From: Candidatus Altimarinota bacterium
GTDB lineage: Bacteria > Patescibacteriota > Gracilibacteria > BD1-5 > UBA6164
Reading direction: 5' to 3'
Length of the DNA stretch: 64,000 bases
Assembly: GCA_013368515.1 (NCBI GenBank)
Contig: JABWCI010000002.1
Coordinates: 113,309-177,308, forward strand
Shown here: positions 11,085 through 20,430 of the stretch, one piece after another
Numbering within the stretch: the first letter of the stretch is position 1
Layout of the letters: each line of letters begins with the position of its first letter
Program-made: the position numbers and the translations under genes
The notes under the pieces: generated by a model
The model's input: only the letters and a program-made list of their open reading frames with translations
The model's database searches: none
Told to the model about the DNA's origin: nothing

Positions 11085-11635
11085 ATACACTTAAAACATC
11101 ATTGTCCGTGATCATTTGTCATACCGACTGCTTGCATAAACGCATAGATTATAGTAGAACCTACGAAATTCATATCTCTTTTTTTCAAGTCTTTTGATAT
11201 AGCATCTGATAATTGAGTTTTTGTTTGATAATCACTCAATTTTTCGTGATTATTTACTATTTGTTTACCACCTATAAACTTCCATAGATAATTATAAAAA
11301 CTACCAAATTCTTTTTGTATTTCTAAAAATGCTTTTGCATTTTTAGTTACTGATATGATTTTGAGTTTATTTCTAATAATTCATGGGTTTTGCATAAGAT
11401 CTTCTTGTTTTTTTGAATCGTAATTTGCTATTTTTTCTGCATCAAAATTATCAAAAGCAATTCTATAATTTTCTCTCTTGTTAAGTACAGTTTCCCAAGA
11501 AATTCCAGCTTGTGCTCACTCCAAAATAAGCATCTCAAAAAGCTCTTTATCATCAGTCACTATTTCTCACCACTCATTGTCATGATAATCTACATAAAGG
11601 GGATTATTTAGATTTAACCAGTCACATCTTTTCAT
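11075..11635 (-). CDS. tag: DNA-3-methyladenine glycosylase I
   Basis: The 186-residue protein begins MKRCDWLN and continues YVDYHDNEWGE, matching the TagI N-terminus; Cys4 and His17 are Zn ligands in the family. The glycosylase core has FEMLILEGAQAGISWETVL (about 36-54), with the Glu and Trp of the base pocket. The C-terminus VGMTNDHGQGCFKC supplies the other Zn ligands (His and Cys). It excises 3-methyladenine from alkylated DNA. Reading TGA as Gly is needed to reach the Cys in GCFKC. It starts 4 bases after the RhuM-like stop, so the two form one operon. Confidence 0.94.
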
Positions 11636-11639
11636 AGGT

Positions 11640-12134
11640 TTAGTTTATTAGATTTATAAGTAATTTAAATTTTTGTGATAAATTTCAAGACTTAAGAGTA
11701 TTTTTAAATAGATTTAGAGTATTTTCTAATTCTTTATATCATTTTTCTTCTAATCTTTTTTGATTTACAGCATATCATTTTATTAGATATTCTTTTAGAA
11801 TATTACTAACCCATTTACGAAAATTCATAGCTTTTTCAGAATTAGTCCTATATCATATAGATAAAATCATATCTAAATTATATATATTTTTATCTCTTTT
11901 AACTAATCTTTCTCATTCATTTTTAACTTGTGCATTTTTTGCACATGTTAAATTTTTATCTAGTTCTCAAGATCAATAAATATTTTTGATATGTCTTTGT
12001 ATAGTTGTTCTATCTTTTCAAAAAATAGATGCAATTTGATAACTATCTAACCAAACAGTTTCTTCTTTAAAGTTTACTTGAACATCAATATCTCAAGTCT
12101 TATCTTTATATATTTGAATTTCTCCTTTATTCAT
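11640..12134 (-). CDS. RhuM-like protein (short form)
   Basis: The 164-residue protein has the RhuM family N-terminal pattern: VWLDSYQIASIFGKDRTTIQ (about 27-46), then RHIKNIYGSGEL, CAKNAQVK, and IYNLDMILSIGYRTNS (about 85-100), then FRKWVSNILKEYLIKGYAV. The first half looks like a helix-turn-helix. RhuM proteins are named for a Salmonella pathogenicity-island gene, and their activity is not known. Usual members run to about 330 residues, so this one keeps only the conserved N-terminal half. It lies 4 bases upstream of tag. Confidence 0.85.
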
Positions 12135-12242
12135 AATAATATAATTATATACTAAATATATACTTATTATAATAATAAATATTAAATTACAAATTAAAAA
12201 AAATAAATATAATAGACTTAATTTAAATCTAAATACAAATTT

Positions 12243-12644
12243 ATGCAAAAATCTAGAGATATTTGGAAAGCTAGAGAAAAAGAGCTAGTTTGAGTTGAAA
12301 ATTGTCCTTTTTGTGACTCTCATTCTCAATGAGATTGTATTATTTGGAAAGGAAAATATTGGTATATTCAGCACAATATGTATCCATATCTTTGATTAAA
12401 AGAACATATTATGGCTGTACCTTTTTCACACAAAACTTTTACTTATGAATTAACAAGTGAAGAGTATAGCGAATTTAGCGAAGTGCAAAAATTTGTAAAA
12501 AGTTTTTTTTGAGATAGAGATTACTTTTCTTTTATTCGTGAATCATTGTCAAATAGAAGTATAGAGCATTTGCATTATCATTTTTTACCATGAGTTTTGA
12601 GAACTAGTAGAATAGAAAATATACTTAGAGAACAAGGGTTTTAA
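12243..12644 (+). CDS. HIT-family protein
   Basis: The 133-residue protein has an N-terminal CPFC pair (about 21-24), the segment HNMYPYLGLKEHIMAVP typical of HIT proteins, and the histidine triad HLHYHFLPG near residue 112. HIT proteins bind nucleotides and hydrolyse nucleoside phosphoramidates or dinucleoside polyphosphates, the middle His being the nucleophile. The Cys pair with a nearby His could bind Zn, as in some family members. It stands alone, divergent from the RhuM-tag operon. Confidence 0.9.
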
Positions 12645-12742
12645 TTTTTTTGCAATATTTAGAAAAACAAATTATTTTTCTCTTACTTGATTCTTAAATT
12701 TTTATCATATAATCAATACATTATTTTAGATTATACAATTTT

Positions 12743-13534
12743 ATGAAGAAAAAAATAAAGAAGTTTTTTGCTATAGAGATATTTTTAACTACATTTATAT
12801 TGGCTTTGCTTATAGTATTACTTAAGTTTTATATACCAGAACAATATCAATTTATAGAGCCTATTTCTATTTATGGTACTATTTTATCATCAGTTATATT
12901 TATCTATTGATTTATACTTTCTCCTTCTATAGCTGAATACAAAGAAAGTGAAAGGCTTTTAGTAGATATAGAATCTACACTTTGAAATATAAAGACAGAT
13001 GCTAAATATTTTAAATTATTAAAAGATCAATATGATTTAGATTCATTTAATTTAGAATTTAGTAATATGCTTAATAACTTTTTTTATTATATAGCAGATG
13101 ACAAAAAAAGTGATTTTTTAAATAGTTTTGAAAAGTTAAATTATTTAAGTTTAACTTGAGAAAAGGCTTGAATTACAGCAAATCATATAATTAGAATGAA
13201 ACAAGAATTAAGTATACTTAAAAAAAGTTTTATAAGAGTAGTTCAAATTAAAGAAAAAGAATCATTGCCTAGGATTATTCATAAACTTAAAAACTTTATT
13301 AGTTTTATAGTTATAGTTATATTGTTATTATTGAATATGCCTGTTACAGAAGTAGATCTAATTTGAAAAATAGAAGAATCAATTATGTTATTTTTATTTT
13401 CATTTTTATATATTTACCTTTCTTTTATAATTACTTCTTTTGATAATCCTTTTGATAAAAGAAAATTTAGTTGATATCTAGATTTAAGTTTTATAAAAAA
13501 TTTTGCATCAGATTTGATAACAAAAAAAGACTAA
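12743..13534 (+). CDS. Predicted four-helix membrane protein, DUF4239/bestrophin-like
   Basis: The 263-residue protein has hydrophobic segments near 10-30, 40-60, 185-202 and 210-232. Between the pairs is a helical cytoplasmic stretch with charged residues. The ending SFDNPFDKRKFSGYLDLSF resembles the end of DUF4239 proteins, where a D-x-PF motif follows the last helix. Those proteins are distantly related to bestrophin anion channels. The match is by pattern only, and the function is inferred with low certainty. Confidence 0.6.
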
Positions 13535-13553
13535 TTTTAAATTAGTCTTTTTT
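13522..13553. terminator. Bidirectional terminator
   Basis: AAAAAAGACTAAT pairs with ATTAGTCTTTTTT around TTTAA. It overlaps the stop of the plus gene and lies next to the end of lemA on the minus strand. Confidence 0.9.
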
Positions 13554-13554
13554 A

Positions 13555-14133
13555 TTATTCAAAACTTACAGTTGGTGCAGTTTCAGCTCATTCTTGGCTT
13601 TCAAATAAATTTTTTCTTTCAAATCAAAATATACTTGCAGCTATATTATTTGGAAATTTTCTTACAAATGTGTTAAATTCTTGAACTACTTCATTGTATC
13701 TCATTCTTTCAGTAGAAATCCTATTTTCTGTTCATTCAAGAGTTACTCTCAAATCAGCAAAACCTTGATTTGATTTTAAGTTTGGATAATTTTCTGTAAC
13801 CATCAAAAGTCTAGATAATGCTTGAGAAATACCAGTTTGTTCTTTTTGAAATTCTGCCATTTCAGTTGCATCTGCTACATTTACATTCATTTTTGTTGCG
13901 CTAGCACGAGCTTGTACTACAGCCTCAAGAGTAGATTTTTCAAAATTTGCTTCTCATTTTACAGTATTTACTATATTTGGAATCAAATCCATTCTTCTTT
14001 GATATTGATTTTCAACTTGTGACCAAGCAGTATTAACTCATTCCTCCATAGTTACCATTGAATTGTATTTTCAAAAAAATACTACACCTAAAACAGCTAA
14101 TATAGCCAAAGTTATAATTAAACCTTTTTTCAT
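13555..14133 (-). CDS. lemA: LemA family protein
   Basis: The 192-residue protein has one N-terminal membrane helix (about 4-21) followed by the LemA signature. It includes YNSMVTMEEGVNTAWSQVEN (about 23-42), the run QYQRRMDLIPNIVNTVKG, EKSTLEAVVQARASAT, and TENRISTERMRYNEVVQEFN near 134-153. The long helices face outside the cytoplasm. The family's role is not firmly known; it is often found next to TPM-domain or M48 proteins. Here the TPM gene lies directly upstream on the same strand, so the pair probably acts together. Confidence 0.95.
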
Positions 14134-14165
14134 AATACATAAATTATAAAATTAAAATAAAAATT

Positions 14166-15008
14166 TTACCATTTTCCAGAACTTCATCATCATCCAAAAC
14201 CTCATCATCAAAATCACCCAAATCATCATCTAGAACCTCATCATTTACCTCATCAATTTCATAGTTTTCATCATATTCATAATATCACTCAAATTACCCA
14301 TGAAATAGCATTTATTATTATAAAATTAATAGTTTCTATTAATAAATATGCAATTGGTAAAGTTATTATATATCAAATTAACAAATATAAAAATATTTTT
14401 TTATGTTCTTTTTTATAATATAATGGTTTAAATAAAAATGATCATGCTAAAAATGCTATAACAACTAATATAATTAAAGAATCATCAGGGTTTTTATCAT
14501 CTTTTTCTTTTGAAATAATACTTGTATCTCAAGAAAATGCTTTATCAAAATCATCTAAGGCTCAAATTATACCATCTTTGTATCTATTTTCTCTAAAAAG
14601 TATAAAATTGTTTTCTCAGATTTTATTTGTAAGTATATCTGGTAATACTCACTCTATTCAATAACCTGTTGATATATTCCATGCTCTATCATCTATAGCT
14701 ATAAGTATGACAACTCAATTATCTTTATCTGCTTTTCAAACTCATAATTCATGTCATAGTTTAGTTCATATGCTTGATATATCTTCTCAGTCAGTAGTTT
14801 TTATAATTATAGTAAGTATTTCTGTTGTATATTTATTTTTGAGTTCTATTATTTTTTGTTCTATTTCTGTTTTTTCTTGATTATCTAATACTCAAACTTT
14901 GTCTATTACATATGAATTAATAGCTCATATGCTTTTTATATCAAAACTATATAATGTATTGAGAAAAAAATAGTATAACAAAAATAATAATAATATAATT
15001 TTTTTCAT
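14166..15008 (-). CDS. TPM-domain protein (YgcG-like) with Gly-rich tail
   Basis: The 280-residue protein has a signal peptide (about 1-22). A TPM domain (about 28-155) follows, with YVIDKVGVLDNQEKTEIEQK and VVILIAIDDRAWNISTGYGI. Three membrane segments lie near 178-245. The C-terminal tail of about 35 residues is Gly-rich, ending GGGGFGGGGSSGKW. The tail is encoded mostly by TGA codons, several in direct succession, and matches the Gly-rich ends of TPM proteins in other bacteria. TPM domains in bacteria are linked to membrane-protein or photosystem turnover, and their activity is debated. It is upstream of lemA in the same direction. Confidence 0.92.
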
Positions 15009-15068
15009 ATTTTTTTATTTTTTATTTCTAAACTTTTTTATTATAAGAAAAAAAAGTATAAATAAAAA

Positions 15069-15806
15069 TTATTTATACTTTTCAAATACTCTTGCAATAT
15101 CTTTGTGAGATATCTCAAAAACTATATTGTTTTCTTTAAAAATTTCATTAAATCTATCAGCAAATGATTGATTTCATAAATCTATATTTAGTAATTCTTG
15201 ATAAGATTTTTTTGATATTTTAAAATATTTTTCTAGCAGATATATAAACTTTTCATATTTAAATTTTAAACTGTTAAATATGTTTATATCAAATTCTGTA
15301 TTATCTATAGTGTTATTTTTTATATACCAAGATAAAAATAATGCTTTTCTTTTGTCTTTTTCTTCTTGATTTTTAGCTATTAATTGAGCTGGTTTTTCTC
15401 TTGATTTATATTCACTAGTATTTTTATTTTCTTTTGAGTTTTTTAATTTCCAATTTAATACTTGAGTAAATAACTTTTGTAAAGCAGCACTATTTTTATA
15501 AAAATAATCTGTTTCTCATAGCTCATCATATATTTGTTTTATATAATTTACAATACTTTCGATAGAAAGATTTTTATCAAAATATAATCAGTGTAAAAAT
15601 ACAATAGGATCTATATCTTTTATAAATTTTTTTCTCAATATCTCTTGTAATCTTATAACTTTTTCTTTAAGTTTTATATGATTAGTTCTTCTAAATTTAC
15701 AAGACTGCATATAAGAGTCTATATGATTTTGTCTTTTTATAAAATCATTTAAATTTAAGATTTCATTTTTATTTTCAAAATCTATTTCTTTATTTTCTAG
15801 TTTCAT
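15069..15806 (-). CDS. Hypothetical protein
   Basis: The 245-residue protein is strongly charged and largely helical by composition. It starts MKLENKEIDFENKNEILNLN, has a basic stretch QSCKFRRTNHIKLKEK near 34-49, and ends ISHKDIARVFEKYK. No signal peptide or membrane segment is seen. The frame needs TGA as Gly in only a few places. I do not recognise a family. It is upstream of the TPM-lemA pair with about 60 bases between and could head that operon. Confidence 0.6.
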
Positions 15807-15919
15807 TTTTTATTAGTTATTTTTATATATTATAACTCAAAAATTTAATTATGTAAATTTTTTGTTTTAATTTAAAAAGTATGTTAAAATAATTTTAATT
15901 ATGTAATGATATTAAAGTT

Positions 15920-16717
15920 ATGTCAGAAAAAATAGATTTATGATTTGAAAAAGAGTCTGCTTACCAAGTATTCCCATTTCTTGATGATTATTGAGATCAC
16001 ATAAAAGATCCAGAAGTAATTTGAGAATGAAATTATTGAGTAGTTGTAGATGGTTGATATGAAAGAATATATAAACTTTGAAAAAATAAGGATTTTAGTG
16101 ATGCTCTAAGAAGAGAATATAATGATCATTGTAAATTCTATCTTTGATATGAAAAAATAAAATCAAAGCCAGAAAATGAAAATAATCCTAAATATGCAAA
16201 ACTTAGAATCCCAGAAGTACTTATAAATCCTCGTTTGATACAATGAAAAAATTCAAAAGAAGAATTATTTATATATGAAATGGAAAAAATTCATGGTCAT
16301 AATTTACTATCATATTTGATAAGAGAAGAGCTACAGAAAATAAATATAGTAGTAAATTTAGATGATTACTCTGATAGGGAAATGGAATTATTATATTCTC
16401 AGCATATATGAAAATCTATAGATTTACTTAGAAATTGAGTTTTTATGGATTTGACAAATGAAGATAGAAAATTTATGAAGTCAGTTTGAAATTGAGTTAT
16501 AAAATGAGTTTGAAATTCTTTTCCTTCACTATTATTTAAAAAATATTTTCCTGAATTGTATGAAGAAATATCAGAAATATTATTTGAATTGAAAAAAGCT
16601 TGATATAAACATACTGATTTGCATGCGAAAAATTTAATGATTTCTTTTGATAAAAATTGAAATCCAATAGTATATTTAATAGATTTTTGAATAGTTGATA
16701 TTAAAAAATGATTATAA
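15920..16717 (+). CDS. Protein kinase-like (atypical) protein
   Basis: The 265-residue protein has the main marks of the protein-kinase fold. A Gly-rich loop GEGNYGVVVDGG lies near 35-46, with IYKLGK supplying a candidate ATP-binding Lys. A hinge-like IYEMEKIHG lies near 117-125. The catalytic loop HTDLHAKNLMI (D and N in HxDxxxxN) lies near 233, and IDFGIV carries the metal-binding DFG near 253. Several glycines, including the DFG Gly, are TGA. The large middle part resembles small RIO or lipopolysaccharide kinases more than classical Ser/Thr kinases. The gene at 16722 follows by 4 bases, so the two form an operon. Confidence 0.8.
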
Positions 16718-16721
16718 AAAT

Positions 16722-17129
16722 ATGAAAATAAGAAATACAAATAAAGAAACATCTATAATTTCATTTGAATGAATTGATTTTATGGAAACTAAAGTAAATG
16801 ATATATTGCTTAGTAATATTGTTTCGTACTTAAAATCATGAGAAAATATGAAAAATTTTCATGTTTTACCAAACTGACTAAAAGAACATAAGATTTCAAG
16901 AGCAGGTTATAGGATGATAGAATTTCCTCCATTTATTGATAATGTAGAAAAGTTTAAATTATTTATAAACTCTCAAGATAGTTTATTTTGAGCTTTTGGT
17001 TATAATAATGCAGGTTATTTTATGTATGAATGATCTTTTTATCTTATAGTTTCAAAAACAGAAAACCGTTTTGATCCAAAATATGATTATGTAAGTTGAA
17101 TTGTAAAAAATGCCTTACCAAAAAAATAA
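16722..17129 (+). CDS. Hypothetical protein downstream of the kinase-like gene
   Basis: The 135-residue protein has no membrane segment. It contains FHVLPNGLKEHKISRAGYRM near 45-64, a hydrophobic centre FGYNNAGYFMYEGSFYLIVS, and ends YVSGIVKNALPKK. The family is not recognised. It begins 4 bases after the kinase-like gene and ends before a strong terminator, so it is likely co-expressed with the kinase and may be its partner or substrate. Confidence 0.65.
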
Positions 17130-17142
17130 AACAATATAAAAT

Positions 17143-17172
17143 AAAAAGTCCCCACCAAATGGTGGGGTTTTT
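17143..17172. terminator. Strong bidirectional terminator
   Basis: AAAAAGTCCCCACC pairs with GGTGGGGTTTTT around AAAT. This GC-rich stem is unusual in this AT-rich window and serves both the plus operon and the minus-strand glucosaminidase gene. Confidence 0.95.
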
Positions 17173-17176
17173 GTTA

Positions 17177-17650
17177 CTATTGATCAAATCTAGCCAATTG
17201 GCATGAGTCAATCACATTAGTAACTTTACTTTTGTAGCCCTTATCTTCAGCATAAACTGAAGCAAAGACTCCAAGAATTCTTTCTACGTTTGTTTCTCCT
17301 TTCGAAAGTTTGCTACGCAGTTTTTTATAATATGGCTTTGTATTCAAAGTATAGAAGTATTTAAAAACACTATCCATACTTGACTCAAAACTCATAAGAC
17401 CTTTTTTTGTTGATAAACCAAAGTGGTTTTTTCTTACTTTTGCAGAATAACTTTTTCCGTTTCCGGTTTCAAGTATAGCTTGAGCAAGGATTACTGATGT
17501 AGGCATATTTTCAGATGCTATACCATCAGTTTCTTCTCTTGCATGCTCAATCAGTCCACTCATCTTTTCGATGTATTTATCATCGCAAGAAAATGCTTGA
17601 TTTGAGCTTATTATTAACAATAAAAAAGTGAGAAAGTGTTTTATCTTCAT
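17177..17650 (-). CDS. Secreted glucosaminidase domain protein (Bax-like), standard-code gene
   Basis: The 157-residue protein has a signal peptide (about 1-19, MKIKHFLTFLLLIISSNQAF). A glucosaminidase/Bax-type domain follows: SVILAQAILETGNGKS near 53-68 holds the catalytic Glu; NHFGLSTKKG, FKYFYTLNTKPYY and YAEDKGYKSKV follow. It would cleave N-acetylglucosamine bonds of peptidoglycan outside the membrane. The start at 17650 is chosen because GGAGA lies 10 bases upstream; an in-frame ATG at 17689 gives no signal peptide at its end. It has about ten Gly codons, all GGN and none TGA, and uses GGC, CGT and TCG, unlike its neighbours. This suggests recent transfer from a standard-code bacterium. 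Confidence 0.88.
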   Translation of the reverse strand: MKIKHFLTFLLLIISSNQAFSCDDKYIEKMSGLIEHAREETDGIASENMPTSVILAQAILETGNGKSYSAKVRKNHFGLSTKKGLMSFESSMDSVFKYFYTLNTKPYYKKLRSKLSKGETNVERILGVFASVYAEDKGYKSKVTNVIDSCQLARFDQ

Positions 17651-17720
17651 CTTCAAAAAATCTCCAAAAAATTTAGGCGGCCATATCATAAAATAAATGG
17701 TAAATATTGCAAATTTTTTT

Positions 17721-17756
17721 TAAAAAAAAAGGTAGACTTTTTAAAAATCTATCCTT
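17721..17756 (-). terminator. Terminator of the 17749-18369 gene
   Basis: On the minus strand, AGGATAGAT pairs with GTCTACCT (with G-U pairs) around a short A/T-rich loop, followed by a long U-run. It overlaps the stop codon. Confidence 0.6.
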
Positions 17757-18369
17757 TAAGTTTTAATAATTTTTCTTCTTCATAGTTTCAGTAAAATTTC
17801 ATATTTACTATAAAATCTATATCTACTCATATTTTTTCTAGTGATCTTCTTAATTGTAAGTTTTCTCACATTGAAAATACTCATGTATTTATTCAAAATG
17901 ATAATAGATACATTTCTTCTAAATTTAATTCTGATTTTGTTAAATCTTCGTTATTTAATAATTTAAATAAAACTTTTCTAGAAGATATTTCACTAGAGGT
18001 ATTTATCCAATCTCTTAGGTCTTCTTCATTTATATATCATGATTCCAAATATAATTTAAGTAAATATAAATCTACATCATTATTTGGCTCAGAATTATAT
18101 ATTATATCATATTTTATTCTAGCTATATTTGCTTTTATGACTTTATTTTTTTTATCTATAAAAGAAAAATCATGATTTACTCAATTTTCATGAGGTAATT
18201 TTTTTAATCATCTCGGAGTTGAATAATATCATTGTTTTAATTCATCTATAGATAATAAAGCTCATACTTCTCATTTAAAAATTGAAGTTACTTTTTCAGC
18301 CAAACTTATATTACAGATTTGGTATCATTTTGGTGCTAATAAAGCAGAGTTTCTATCTAAAAATCACAT
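17749..18369 (-). CDS. Hypothetical protein
   Basis: The 206-residue protein begins with MGFLDRNSALLAPKGYQ, where two Gly are TGA. It has mixed helical and strand character with no membrane helix or signal peptide. Segments include STPRGLKKLPHENGVNHDFS (about 49-68), VDLYLLKLYLES and EEMYLLSFGINTGVFSMGEN. No family is recognised. The M14 carboxypeptidase gene lies 80 bases upstream on the same strand, so they may share a transcript. Confidence 0.6.
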
Positions 18370-18449
18370 TTTAATTTTTTTAATTATATTATCTTGATTA
18401 TAAAAGAAACTATATTTTTGTCAAAATAAATGGCTTTTGAATTACATTT

Positions 18450-19520
18450 TTATTTTATTATATTTATTAGATTTCTTAATTTATATTCTATTTTTCAGTG
18501 ATCTTCTAATTCTATAAGTATAGTTGGTATCTTATATTTTTCATAGATATAAGTTTCCATAGTTCAAGTATATTCTGCAGTTCATCATTCATTTATCTCA
18601 TATTCTTTAATTTTTTGTTTTTTAGTAGTGTCATTTTCAAAATCTATATCATATCTATAACTTGGTAGTATTTTTGATATCTCATATCAAAAATCTATTA
18701 CTTTTTTATCATCTATAGAGTTATCTGGTATAAATAATATATTTCATTTTGAATGAAGAGAAATTATTTTATTAAACTTATATTTTTTTAAAGTTTCTAC
18801 AATTATTCTAGTTTCAGCTTCACTCTCACAAGATTTTATTCATGTTAAAACATTTATTCAATTTTTAATAAAACTTGTTAATTCAAAATTTTTAGTACAA
18901 AAATTTCTATTTAAATCTACATTGTTTGCATTTGTTCTTCAATAAAGATAAGCATTATATTTTACATCACTATTTTTATAATATTCAAGTCATTCTGGAT
19001 TTATAGTTGGTATAATAAACCATCAAGTTATATTTTCTTTTTCAAATTCTTTTATTAAATAATTTGCTGTTTCATAAGTTCCATATTCATATCAACCATG
19101 TATATTTGAAAATACTCAAAAGAATCAATTGTTAGGGTTTCATTTAAAATATGCAAAAATAGGAGCTCATCATTTTGTATATCATAAAATTATTTTATGA
19201 ACTTTATTGTAAAATATATCTAATTCTTTATTTGTTTTATTTATAGAAAAATCAATAACTTTTATTATATTTTCTATATTTTCATCATTATTTTTATTAT
19301 ATTTTTGTAAGATGATTTTTGTTTTATAATATATTTTTAGATTTTTTTCTAAATCATTATTATTTGTTTTATTTATTATTTGATCTAATCATTTTTGAAG
19401 AGAAGAAGCTTTTATTTGTTTTGTTCATACAATTATATCTATATTTTCTAAATCATTTTGATTTCAAAAAGTTATACTTGGTATAAAAAATATAATTAAA
19501 AATATCAATAATTTTTTCAT
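18450..19520 (-). CDS. M14-family zinc carboxypeptidase, secreted
   Basis: The 356-residue protein has a signal peptide (MKKLLIFLIIFFIPSITFG, 1-19). A helical prodomain-like part precedes the M14 catalytic domain. The Zn site is NIHGGYEYGTYET near 140, with His and Glu. The substrate-binding segment is GRTNANNVDLNRNF near 192-205 (Arg and Asn-Arg). The third Zn ligand is in ISLHSKGN near 258. The catalytic Glu is in PTILIELEDHG near 332-342. It would trim C-terminal residues from peptides or peptidoglycan stems outside the membrane. A peptidoglycan or prey-wall role is plausible, but the substrate is not shown. Confidence 0.87.
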
Positions 19521-19670
19521 TATTTATTTTAGGAGAGTTAAAATATTTGCATGATTTTATCTAAAAAACTTATTTTTTCTAACTTTTTTAAATTTTTATG
19601 TCACTTTTTTAAATTATATCGTTATAATAAATACAAAGCCTTAAAAAATTTAATTTATAATTATATAAAT

Positions 19671-20402
19671 ATGAAAAAAATATTTTCTTTTTTTATTTTA
19701 ACTTGTATACTTTTTTCTCAAGTTAGTGCTGAAGTTTGATGAACTATTACTAGAAGCTTGACTTCAACTCCTACTGTTTATAAAACAAGTGAAGAGTTTT
19801 TAAAAGCAGAAGGTAATACTTGTGAAGTAGCAACAGATGGTTGTAATACAATTACTATTTGGAATTGAGCTTTATGAGCAAGTACGATGATGTATTGTGA
19901 AGATATTTATGGTACAAATGGTCAAGAAAAATGGCAATGTAAAAAACAAAAAGAACCAGTTGTAGAAGAAGGTCCAACTATGTGTACTATGCAATATGAT
20001 CCAGTTTGTGGAGTTGACTGAGTGACTTATGGTAATTCTTGTAGTGCTTGAAAAGTTAAAATAGCTTATACTTGAGAATGTAATTCAAATTCATGAAATA
20101 TAGAAGTTTCTGATTGACTTACAAATGATGATAGATTATACAATCACATAAAAGCAACTCTTTCAAAAAAAGCTCAACAAAAAGTATGAATCGTTTTGAA
20201 AAAATATGAAACTAGAATCTCAAAATTTTCAGAAGGTAAAAAACAAGAAGTTAATACTAGTGTTATAAAAGCTCTTGAAAATGAAATTTTTAAAATAACT
20301 ATGAAATATCCTCAAGATATAGCTTTACCTGAATCAGTTAATAATGCTTATCTTACTATTACACTTTTAAAAATGGAAATAGAAAAATTAAATATAAAAT
20401 AA
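19671..20402 (+). CDS. Secreted Kazal-domain protein
   Basis: The 243-residue protein has a signal peptide (MKKIFSFFILTCILFSQVSA). A Kazal-type inhibitor domain lies near 102-138, with [20 protein letters not shown] and a later Cys in YTGEC. Five Cys are spaced C-x7-C-x10-C as in Kazal repeats, and further Cys lie in the N-terminal part (CEVATDGC). The last 90 residues are helical and lack Cys. Kazal domains block serine proteases through the loop before the second Cys. A start 120 bases upstream is possible but would spoil the signal peptide. A role in protecting the cell from proteases of the host or prey is inferred. Confidence 0.88.
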
Positions 20403-20430
20403 AAAAATCCCATATGGGATTTTTTTATTT
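20401..20430. terminator. Bidirectional terminator
   Basis: AAAAAAATCCCAT pairs with ATGGGATTTTTTT. It ends the Kazal gene and lies at the end of the minus-strand DUF4153 gene. Confidence 0.92.

Noticed and set aside
19551..19739. N-terminal extension of the Kazal protein
   Set aside because: The ATG at 19671 gives a proper signal peptide; the longer form would bury it.
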